Positions 1 to 5,321 of a DNA stretch of 9,254 bases are shown one piece after another. The first letter of the stretch is position 1, and each line of letters starts with the position of its first letter. The notes below the pieces were generated by a model, which ran no database searches, was not told the origin of the DNA, and was given only the letters and a program-made list of their open reading frames with translations. The stretch is from Candidatus Halomonas stercoripullorum (GTDB lineage: Bacteria; Pseudomonadota; Gammaproteobacteria; Pseudomonadales; Halomonadaceae): positions 1-9,254 of the forward strand of contig DXFC01000099.1 of NCBI GenBank assembly GCA_019114645.1, in the 5' to 3' direction. A program made the position numbers and the translations under genes.

Positions 1-248
1 CGCTCAATGATCACCCGCTTGCCATTGAGCACGCCTTGCACCGGCATGAACGACACCAGCAGGTAGACCTTCTTGCGGCCTTCGGCGCCAACGTAGGAGA
101 TCTTCTCCGACACCGCCTCCAGCGTCCCTTCAGGGCGCGAAGGGATGCGTACCGTCAGCGGGTTTTCATCAGCCAGTGGCGGCGGTGTCTCTTGCACCTC
201 TTTCTTGACGCTATACGCAACTATCTTGGACTTGATCTCGACGGCCAT
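1..248 (-). CDS. nrdJb: NrdJb, second subunit of split class II ribonucleotide reductase (partial, C-terminus outside window)
   Basis: This is the N-terminal 82 residues of a protein running off the left edge. The reverse-strand translation begins MAVEIKSKIVAYSVKKEV and continues through PLTVRIPSRPEGTLEAVSEK and KKVYLLVSFMPVQGVLNGKR, which I recognise as NrdJb, the small partner of NrdJa in Pseudomonas-type split adenosylcobalamin-dependent ribonucleotide reductases. In that family the partner is needed for full activity. It is presumed to carry the C-terminal redox-cysteine region found at the end of single-chain NrdJ proteins, which cannot be checked here because that part lies outside. The ATG is preceded by GGAG (259-262) with a 10-nt spacer. 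The gene follows nrdJa after 54 bp with no terminator-like hairpin, so co-transcription is likely. Identification is by remembered family sequence, and the gene order nrdJa-nrdJb supports it. Confidence 0.88.
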   Translation of the reverse strand, partial: MAVEIKSKIVAYSVKKEVQETPPPLADENPLTVRIPSRPEGTLEAVSEKISYVGAEGRKKVYLLVSFMPVQGVLNGKRVIIE

Positions 249-302
249 CAGCGGGCTACTCCGTAAAACTGTTGAGTGACACAAAGCGCAGCAAGTTGTG
301 AG

Positions 303-2414
303 TTACCACTTGCCATAGGTGCCCTCCTTCAACGCATCATAGAGGTTCGCCGCGTTGTGCTCCTCGCCGTCGTAAATCACCGTTTCGTCGCCGGCAAGCT
401 CAAGACGCTCGCCGTTCTCCAGCTCGAACACATAGGTCGTGTTCTTGAGGTCGTCTTCGCGCACCAATACGCCCTGGAATGCCTCCGGGTTGAAGCGGAA
501 AGTGGTGCAGCCCTTGAGCTGGCTTTGATAAGCGTCCAGATAGAGGTCCTTGAACTGCTCAAAGGGGAACTCGGTAGGCACGTTAACCGTCTTGGAAATC
601 GCCGAATCAACCCAGGTCTGGGCCGCTGCCTGTACGGCCACATGCTGCTGCGGTGTGACCGAATCAGCGGTGATAAAGTAATCGGGCAGGTCGCTCTCCA
701 CCGCATCGCTGGCGATGAAGTGGCGATAGGCCGCCAGCTCGAAGGAGACCACTTCCACTTGCTCTTTGGTTTTCTTGCCCGCCTGGATCACGTTACGGAA
801 ATAGCGGTGCGAGAATGAGGGTTCGATGCCGTTGGAGGCGTTGTTGCCCAACGACAGCGAAATGGTACCGGTCGGCGCAATTGAGCTGTGGTGAGTAAAG
901 CGTGCGCCATGCTCGGCGAGCTGGGCAACCAGCTCCGGCTCCACTTCGGCAACCTTTTGCATATAGCGGCTATAGCGCGCATGCAGGATGCGACCGGGCA
1001 CCTTGTCGCCGATCTCGTAACCATCCTGCTTAAGCTCGGGCCGCTCGCGCAGCATCTTCGGTGTGATCTCGAAGTCTTGTGCCAGAATCGGGGCCATGCC
1101 CTTCTCGCGGGAGAGCTCCAGCGCCTGTTTCCAGCCTTCGATGGCCAGGTTGCGGCTCACCTCTTCGGTAAAGGCAAGTGATTCGGCCGAGCCGTAAGGG
1201 ATCTTGAGCATGGTCAGGGTCGAGCCCAGGCCCAGGAAGCCCATGCCGTGGCGGCGCTTGGCCTCGATTTCACGGCGCTGACCTTCCAGCGGCAGGCTGC
1301 TGATCTCCACCACGTTATCGAGCATGCGGGTGAAGATCGCCACTACCTGGCGATAGCGCTCCCAGTCGAAACGCGGCTTCTTGCCGAACGGATAGATGAC
1401 GAAGCGGGTCAGGTTCACCGAACCCAGCAGACAGGCGCCCTCGGGGGGCAGAGGCTGCTCGCCGCAGGGGTTGGTAGCGCGGATCTCTTCGCAGAACCAG
1501 TTATTGTTCATGCGATTGACCTGATCAATCAGGATGAAGCCCGGCTCGGCGAAATCGTAGGTGGAGCGCATGATGGTGTCCCACAACTCGCGCGCCTTGA
1601 TCACCTCGACAACACGACAGGCGACGCGTCCTTCGGCATCGACAGTGTAGTCATCCTCGATCACCGGCCAGTCGCGGTAGATCAGGTCTTCGGCTTTGAC
1701 GTCATCTTTTTCACCGGCATGCAGCGGAAAAGCCAGCGGCCACTCAGCGTCGTTTTTCACCGCCTCCATGAACTCATCGGTGATCAGCAGGCTGAGGTTA
1801 AACTGACGCAGGCGACCCGCTTCGCGTTTGGCTTCGATAAAGGCCCGCACGTCGGGATGGCCCACATCAAAAGTGCCCATCTGCGCACCACGGCGGCCGC
1901 CCGCCGAGGCCACGGTGAAACACATCTTGTCGTAGATATCCATGAATGCCAGCGGGCCGTTGGTGCCGGCACCGGCACCAAACACAAAGGCGCCCTTGTG
2001 GCGCAGGGTGGAGAATTCGTAACCAATGCCGCAACCCGCCTTGAGCGTCATGCCGGCATCCACCACCGAAGAGAGGATGTCCTGCATGGAGTCGCGGATG
2101 GTGCGCGAGACAGTACAGTTGATCAGGCTCACTGCCGGCTTGTACGCCTCGGCACCGGCATTGGACATGATGCGTCCGGCCGGAATGGCACCATTTTCCA
2201 GCGCCCATCGGAACTTGGGTAACCACTCTTCGGCTTTGTCGCCTTCCACGGCCGCCAGGGCGCGCGCGACGCGCTCCCAAGTGGCGGCCACGTCCTTGTC
2301 GACGGGACGCCCATGACGATCCTTGAGACGATACTTGGAATCCCAGATATCGCGGGAGGGTGCTTGCATGGGCACCTCATGGGATGTCTTGACGACCTTG
2401 GTGGAAGTACTCAT
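303..2414 (-). CDS. nrdJa: NrdJa, adenosylcobalamin-dependent (class II) ribonucleotide reductase catalytic subunit
   Basis: A 703-residue protein that reduces ribonucleotides to deoxyribonucleotides using a thiyl radical generated from adenosylcobalamin, so it works with or without oxygen. The catalytic loop NPCGEQ (315-320) gives Asn315, the radical Cys317 and Glu319. The reducing cysteine pair is most likely Cys100 (SLINCTVS) and Cys328 (GACLLGSVNL). The barrel motif PTGTISLSLGNNAS (514-527) and SKTVNVP (607-613) are also present. There is no N-terminal ATP cone, and the chain ends soon after the CTTFRFNP segment (from Cys636), so the usual C-terminal part of single-chain NrdJ is missing, as expected when nrdJb is a separate gene. 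The ATG has GGAG (2424-2427) 9 nt upstream. The gene starts 38 bp after the ubiT stop with no promoter or terminator visible between them, so transcription probably comes from upstream of ubiT. No cobalamin riboswitch is seen. Confidence 0.96.
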   Translation of the reverse strand: MSTSTKVVKTSHEVPMQAPSRDIWDSKYRLKDRHGRPVDKDVAATWERVARALAAVEGDKAEEWLPKFRWALENGAIPAGRIMSNAGAEAYKPAVSLINCTVSRTIRDSMQDILSSVVDAGMTLKAGCGIGYEFSTLRHKGAFVFGAGAGTNGPLAFMDIYDKMCFTVASAGGRRGAQMGTFDVGHPDVRAFIEAKREAGRLRQFNLSLLITDEFMEAVKNDAEWPLAFPLHAGEKDDVKAEDLIYRDWPVIEDDYTVDAEGRVACRVVEVIKARELWDTIMRSTYDFAEPGFILIDQVNRMNNNWFCEEIRATNPCGEQPLPPEGACLLGSVNLTRFVIYPFGKKPRFDWERYRQVVAIFTRMLDNVVEISSLPLEGQRREIEAKRRHGMGFLGLGSTLTMLKIPYGSAESLAFTEEVSRNLAIEGWKQALELSREKGMAPILAQDFEITPKMLRERPELKQDGYEIGDKVPGRILHARYSRYMQKVAEVEPELVAQLAEHGARFTHHSSIAPTGTISLSLGNNASNGIEPSFSHRYFRNVIQAGKKTKEQVEVVSFELAAYRHFIASDAVESDLPDYFITADSVTPQQHVAVQAAAQTWVDSAISKTVNVPTEFPFEQFKDLYLDAYQSQLKGCTTFRFNPEAFQGVLVREDDLKNTTYVFELENGERLELAGDETVIYDGEEHNAANLYDALKEGTYGKW

Positions 2415-2452
2415 TCAGGGGATCTCCAGTAAGGGTCAAAAATTCATAATCG

Positions 2453-2935
2453 TCAATCTTCCTGACGCGCCATACGTTCAAACCGCGCCAGCCACTCACC
2501 CAGACGACCTTGAGCCAAACCCTCTTCACGGCTGTCGAGCAGGTTTTTCACCGTCAGACCAAGCTCGGTGTCACCTTCAATCACCAGCCGACGCTGAAAG
2601 AACAGCGCATCGGGGTCTTCGCGGCGGGTCGCCAGGCATAAAAACTCACGCCAGCCACCACGGATGGTGGCTTCCCCCTGATCACGGGTGAGCAGAAACT
2701 GCTCGCCTTCCAGGGTCAGCGTCAATACCACCCCCAGGTCCTCTACGTGTAAGCAGACACGCCGGCCGGCCAGCGCATCGAAATCCCCTTCTGCCAGCGG
2801 TTCGGCAAAAGTACGATTGAGTAGCCGTTCAACCAGCTGGCGTTTCAGCACAAGCGGTACACGAGGGTCAAGCGCACGTATCAGGCGGGTCGGAGCGGGA
2901 GGTCGCGGCAGACGCGACAGGGACAGCGGCAACAT
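2453..2935 (-). CDS. ubiT: UbiT, SCP2-domain accessory factor of O2-independent ubiquinone biosynthesis
   Basis: A 160-residue protein matching E. coli UbiT (YhbT, about 174 aa). The shared core is PLVLKRQLVERLLN (27-40), then an SCP2-type lipid-binding fold to about residue 135, ending in the very characteristic FFQRRLVIEGDTELGL (112-127) and VKNLLDS. In E. coli and Pseudomonas, UbiT acts with the peptidase-U32-like Fe-S proteins UbiU and UbiV to make ubiquinone without oxygen, and is thought to bind prenylated intermediates. No ubiU or ubiV is in the window, although they commonly neighbour ubiT. I chose the start at 2935 because GGAG (2943-2946) lies 7 nt before it. An in-frame ATG at 2965 adds ten residues without family resemblance, and it would lie upstream of the proposed FNR-dependent transcription start. 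It is first in the probable operon ubiT-nrdJa-nrdJb. Confidence 0.9.
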   Translation of the reverse strand: MLPLSLSRLPRPPAPTRLIRALDPRVPLVLKRQLVERLLNRTFAEPLAEGDFDALAGRRVCLHVEDLGVVLTLTLEGEQFLLTRDQGEATIRGGWREFLCLATRREDPDALFFQRRLVIEGDTELGLTVKNLLDSREEGLAQGRLGEWLARFERMARQED

Positions 2936-2942
2936 GGCATCT

Positions 2943-2946
2943 CTCC
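2943..2946 (-). promoter_or_regulatory. Shine-Dalgarno site deciding the ubiT start
   Basis: The reverse strand reads GGAG followed by a 7-nt spacer and ATG. It supports the start at 2935 over the upstream in-frame ATG at 2965. Confidence 0.7.
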
Positions 2947-2963
2947 AGTGAGTCGAACCCCTC

Positions 2964-3005
2964 ATCCTAAGCTCGACGCTGTCTCTCTGTACTGATGCGC
3001 GTCAA
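2964..3005 (-). promoter_or_regulatory. Candidate FNR/Anr-activated promoter of ubiT-nrdJa-nrdJb
   Basis: On the reverse strand TTGAC-GCGC-ATCAG (3005 to 2992) matches 8 of the 10 conserved bases of the FNR/Anr consensus TTGAT-N4-ATCAA. If its centre is placed at -41.5, the usual class II position, transcription would begin near 2957. The hexamer at -12 to -7 is then TAGGAT (2969-2964), 4 of 6 to TATAAT. This leaves a 22-nt leader containing the ubiT Shine-Dalgarno site. The internal consistency supports it. Anr control of ubiquinone genes of this group is known in Pseudomonas. Confidence 0.6.
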
Positions 3006-3036
3006 GCTCCCGTTACGTGCCTCTGCTAGGGCCTGC

Positions 3037-3083
3037 GTACCATATATAGTTCACAAAGAGCGATCAAGCACCATATATGGCTT
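3037..3083 (-). promoter_or_regulatory. Tandem NrdR boxes (candidate) over a possible second ubiT-nrdJab promoter
   Basis: Two similar palindromes, cores CCATATATAG (3040-3049) and CCATATATGG (3071-3080), lie exactly 31 bp apart centre to centre, about three helical turns. The published NrdR-box consensus is approximately ACAC(A/T)ATATAT(A/T)GTGT, occurring as pairs with 15-16 bp between 16-bp boxes; here the gap is 15 bp. NrdR is the nucleotide-sensing repressor of ribonucleotide reductase genes, and the boxes lie upstream of an operon containing nrdJa and nrdJb. On the reverse strand a weak promoter, TTGATC (3067-3062), 17 bp, TATGGT (3044-3039), overlaps them, as expected for repression. 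The outer arms of each box match the consensus poorly. Confidence 0.68.
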
Positions 3084-3302
3084 ATTTTTCAACGAAGGGG
3101 GTTGCAATCCGGTAACTACTTGATCCCCAAGCGGCCTGTCAGATGATGCCGGCCACCACTACCGAAGAGGAGGTACAGGGTGGCTCTGAAAAAGTGAAAA
3201 TGGTCCCTTGAAAACAAGTATACTAAATGACACATTAGAATCACTTCTGCCCAGAACAGTCACGCATACCGCCCGTTACCCTGCGGACCGTGCCAGAACG
3301 AC

Positions 3303-3308
3303 AAGGAG
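3303..3308 (+). promoter_or_regulatory. Shine-Dalgarno site deciding the chemoreceptor start
   Basis: AAGGAG sits 5 nt before the ATG at 3314 and is the strongest such site nearby. It favours this start over the in-frame GTG at 3290. Confidence 0.8.
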
Positions 3309-3313
3309 CTCCA

Positions 3314-4432
3314 ATGCGCCTTTGGAAGCGAGCGTCTCGCGCCCCGCATCGGGCCGCTCAAGAAGAAACCAATGCCCTGCGCCTGGAGCGCGACCGCCTG
3401 CAGGCCCGTATCAATACGCTGGAAGCAGAGCAAAAGCTCCACCAGCAGCTATTTACCAATCTCACCGGATTCGGCGACTCGGTAGTCGCACTGCACGGCT
3501 CCTTTTCGGAGCTCTCCGAATTATTGTTGAGCAATCAACAGACCACGGACTTTACCGCCAGTGAGTCGCTGTGCAGCCAGGATGCCCTGAATGAGATGGT
3601 AGTGGAGTTGCGCGGTCTCAATCAGCGCATCGCCCAGGCCGCCGAACAGGTTACCTCGCTGCGCGGTGACGCCGGGCGCATCAACAGCTTCGTCGGCGCC
3701 ATTGAGGAGATCTCGATGCAAACCACGCTGCTGGCGTTCAATGCCAGCATCGAAGCGGCGCGTGCCGGTGAGTCGGGACGCGGTTTTGCCGTGGTGGCCA
3801 CCGAAGTGCGCGCCCTGGCGTCGCGCACGACTCAAGCCACCGACGAGATCGGCGGACTGAACAGCAGTATTCTTAGCCAGGCTGGCCAGGTTGATAGTGT
3901 GATGGAGGATAACGCGCGCAAGGCAGAGCGCCTGAGCGCCGAGGCCAGCCGCGTGATGCAACGCACCGAACAACTGCTGGGCCTGACCCGCGACAGTAGC
4001 CAGGCATTGTCGTTTTCCGCCATGCTGAGCGAGGTGGAGCTGGCCAATCTGGAAGAGCTGGAGATCAAGCTCGAAGTCTATCGCATTTTCATGGGCTTGT
4101 CGGACAAGCGGGCCGCCGACCTGCCCGATGAAACCCAGTGTGCCCTGGGGCAGTGGTATTACGCCGGCACCGGCAGCACGCAATTTCGCGACGACGAGGA
4201 TTTTCAGGCACTGGAGCTACCCCACCGCGAAGTGCACCGCCAAGCCATCGACGCCGTGCATCACTATGAAGAGGGGCACATCGACGCAGCCATGGCGGCC
4301 CTGGCCAAGATGGAAGCCGCCAACCTGGATGTGATGCAGCGCCTGCGCTATATCATGCGCAAGTATCGACCCACCCCTTCCGGCGTCAAACCCACGACTC
4401 AACACTTGGAAGCACTGCCACAACCGGCCTGA
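3314..4432 (+). CDS. Soluble methyl-accepting chemotaxis protein with C-terminal CZB domain
   Basis: A 372-residue cytoplasmic chemoreceptor without membrane segments. Residues about 14-45 look like a coiled coil. The MCP signalling domain has its hairpin region around 129-170, with LLAFNASIEAARAGESGRGF and AVVATEVRALASRT, the segment that contacts CheA/CheW. A CZB (chemoreceptor zinc-binding) domain follows at about 240-345, with CALGQW (276-281) and HREVH (304-308), matching the C-x-[LFMVI]-G-x-[WFYL] and HxxxH parts of the family motif with normal spacing. The first motif histidine, expected at position 248, is glutamate (EELEIK). CZB domains in related soluble receptors bind zinc and have been linked to sensing of zinc or hypochlorous acid. 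No N-terminal sensor domain is seen, so CZB is the only apparent input. It stands alone and is transcribed divergently from ubiT; no other chemotaxis gene is nearby. The signal sensed is unknown. Confidence 0.93.
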   Translation: MRLWKRASRAPHRAAQEETNALRLERDRLQARINTLEAEQKLHQQLFTNLTGFGDSVVALHGSFSELSELLLSNQQTTDFTASESLCSQDALNEMVVELRGLNQRIAQAAEQVTSLRGDAGRINSFVGAIEEISMQTTLLAFNASIEAARAGESGRGFAVVATEVRALASRTTQATDEIGGLNSSILSQAGQVDSVMEDNARKAERLSAEASRVMQRTEQLLGLTRDSSQALSFSAMLSEVELANLEELEIKLEVYRIFMGLSDKRAADLPDETQCALGQWYYAGTGSTQFRDDEDFQALELPHREVHRQAIDAVHHYEEGHIDAAMAALAKMEAANLDVMQRLRYIMRKYRPTPSGVKPTTQHLEALPQPA

Positions 4433-4479
4433 CGCCAGTCGCTAAGCGGAAACACACACTTCAGTGCCTGTTTGAGAGG

Positions 4480-4510
4480 CCCAGCCTGCGCAAGGCTGGG
4501 GTTGATTCTT
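4480..4510 (+). terminator. Probable intrinsic terminator after the chemoreceptor gene
   Basis: Perfect 8-bp stem CCCAGCCT / AGGCTGGG with a 5-nt loop, followed by the moderately T-rich GTTGATTCTT. It begins 48 bp after the stop codon. The T-tract is weak and also holds the putative arsR -35 element, so the terminator and the ars promoter are packed together. Confidence 0.6.
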
Positions 4511-4528
4511 CCCATATATTTCCATAAT
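4502..4528 (+). promoter_or_regulatory. Candidate arsR promoter
   Basis: The -10 candidate CATAAT (4523-4528) matches 5 of 6 to TATAAT. The -35 candidate TTGATT (4502-4507) matches 4 of 6, with a short 15-bp spacer. Transcription would start near 4535, within a few bases of the arsR ATG at 4538, implying an almost leaderless mRNA. Confidence 0.5.
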
Positions 4529-4545
4529 CTTGGACATATGGAAAT
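4518..4545 (+). promoter_or_regulatory. ArsR operator candidate: perfect 9-bp inverted repeat
   Basis: ATTTCCATA (4518-4526), a 10-bp spacer, then TATGGAAAT (4537-4545), with no mismatch between the arms. The left arm overlaps the -10 element and the right arm covers the arsR start codon, so a bound ArsR dimer would block RNA polymerase. ArsR/SmtB-family repressors bind such dyads at their own promoters. Confidence 0.7.
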
Positions 4546-4900
4546 TAATGATGCCATCACCAGCTTTGCCGCACTCTCCCAGGAAACTCGCCTGGGGGCA
4601 TTTCGGCTCCTTGTGCACCACGAACCCGCTGGCCTGCCTGCGGGTGAAATTGCACGCCAGCTAAATGTGCCCCACAACACGATGTCGGCCCATCTCGCGG
4701 TGCTCACGCGTGCGGGATGGATCAACTCGCGCAGGCGGAGTCGCTCGATCATTTATCGCGCGAACCTTGATCATGTGAAAGAGGCAATCCAGTTTCTGGT
4801 TCGTGACTGCTGCGCCGGGCATCCGGAACTCTGCGAGCCACTGATGGCTTCACTGAGCGAATGCTCAATCACAAACTCCATTGCAAAAGAAGAGAAGTGA
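4538..4900 (+). CDS. arsR: ArsR, As(III)-responsive ArsR/SmtB-family repressor
   Basis: A 120-residue winged-helix repressor. The N-terminal helix region AALSQETRLGAFRLLV (11-26) and the recognition-helix region NVPHNTMSAHLAVLTRAGW (43-61) are typical of the family. The wing includes NSRRRSRSIIYR. It lacks the ELCVCDL-type site in the DNA-binding helix of E. coli ArsR. Instead it has C-terminal cysteines DCCAGHPELC (Cys91, Cys92, Cys99), resembling the Cys95/96/102 site of Acidithiobacillus ferrooxidans ArsR, so As(III) probably binds there; this is inferred. A longer reading frame from a TTG at 4472 would translate through the upstream terminator hairpin and add unrelated residues, so I chose the ATG at 4538, where the typical family sequence begins. 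No good Shine-Dalgarno site precedes it. It is the first gene of arsR-arsC-arsH-arsB and probably controls the whole operon, itself included. Confidence 0.93.
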   Translation: MEINDAITSFAALSQETRLGAFRLLVHHEPAGLPAGEIARQLNVPHNTMSAHLAVLTRAGWINSRRRSRSIIYRANLDHVKEAIQFLVRDCCAGHPELCEPLMASLSECSITNSIAKEEK

Positions 4901-4907
4901 AATCGTT

Positions 4908-5321
4908 ATGCAGCCCCTGATCTATCACAATGCCGCCTGCGGTACATCGCGCAACACCTTGGCGATGCTCAAGGCTTCCGGCGAGACGCCCGAGATAATC
5001 GAATATCTCAAGACACCACCCAATCGAGAACGGCTGGTTGATTTGATCGCCATGATGGGGATAACCCCGCGTGAGTTGTTACGGCGAAAGGGAACACCTT
5101 ACGACGAGCTCAAGCTGGACGACCCCACGCTGACAGACGAACAGCTGATCGACGCCATGATGGCATATCCAATTCTGATCAATCGCCCAATCGTGGTCAC
5201 CGATAAAGGCGCACGCCTGTGCCGACCTTCAGAGCTTGTCCTGGACCTGGTCACCGAGCCGGTTGCAACCTTTACCAAGGAAGATGGTGAAGTCGTGCGT
5301 TATTCCGGGGAGGAAAAATGA
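4908..5321 (+). CDS. arsC: ArsC, glutaredoxin-dependent arsenate reductase
   Basis: A 137-residue cytoplasmic enzyme that reduces arsenate to arsenite, with electrons from glutathione and glutaredoxin. It aligns along its length with E. coli ArsC (141 aa). The active-site loop HNAACGTSRNTL (7-18) holds the catalytic Cys11. The arginines that bind the oxyanion correspond to Arg59, Arg93 (PILINRPIVVT) and Arg106 (ARLCRPSE), and the C-terminal FTKEDGE is also conserved. I took the ATG at 4908, 7 nt after the arsR stop, because family sequences begin just before this YHN motif. A TTG at 4881 would overlap arsR and add nine unlike residues. Upstream is only a loose purine run (AAGAAGAGAAG, 4886-4896), so translation may be coupled to arsR. 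Its product is the substrate of ArsB downstream. Confidence 0.97.
   Translation: MQPLIYHNAACGTSRNTLAMLKASGETPEIIEYLKTPPNRERLVDLIAMMGITPRELLRRKGTPYDELKLDDPTLTDEQLIDAMMAYPILINRPIVVTDKGARLCRPSELVLDLVTEPVATFTKEDGEVVRYSGEEK

Larger units (their letters stand above)
2936..3313. other. 378-bp divergent intergenic region between ubiT and the CZB chemoreceptor gene
   Basis: No recognisable gene. On the ubiT side it contains an FNR/Anr-like box (2992-3005) with a -10 match, and two NrdR-box-like palindromes (3037-3052 and 3068-3083). On the chemoreceptor side there is a possible -10 element TATACT (3219-3224) without a convincing -35. Between them, 3152-3184 can fold into an imperfect hairpin (6 bp plus 4 bp around a 2x3 internal loop, 8-nt loop). 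A perfect AGGAGG (3168-3173) stands 6 nt before a GTG that opens only five codons. An unrecognised 22-codon ORF also spans 3143-3211. An isolated TTGAT half-site lies at 3120-3124. Confidence 0.75.

Noticed and set aside
1248..2222. 324-codon open frame on the plus strand, antisense to nrdJa
   Set aside because: It lies wholly within a certain gene on the other strand and its translation resembles no family; long antisense frames are common in GC-rich coding DNA.
3054..3067. FNR box using the ATCAA at 3063-3067
   Set aside because: The opposite half (CAAAG) does not match TTGAT; the element fits better as part of a -35 hexamer on the reverse strand.
3180..3200. Sigma-54 or sigma-28 promoter for the chemoreceptor gene
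   Set aside because: TGGC is present, but the -12 GC at the required distance is not, and no TAAA...GCCGATAA pattern was found.
2936..3313. Cobalamin riboswitch controlling the B12-dependent reductase
   Set aside because: The conserved B12-box sequence was not found in this region or in the short ubiT-nrdJa gap; GCCACC at 3152 is only part of a small hairpin.
3521..4183. 220-codon open frame on the minus strand within the chemoreceptor gene
   Set aside because: It is antisense to the conserved MCP signalling region and has no recognisable protein features.
4511..4520. Third NrdR-like box (CCATATAT) in the arsR promoter
   Set aside because: It is a single copy, lacks the right-hand arm, and is better explained as AT-rich sequence beside the ArsR dyad.
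4472..4900. Longer ArsR from TTG at 4472
   Set aside because: It would include the upstream hairpin, promoter and operator, and the added residues do not look like ArsR.
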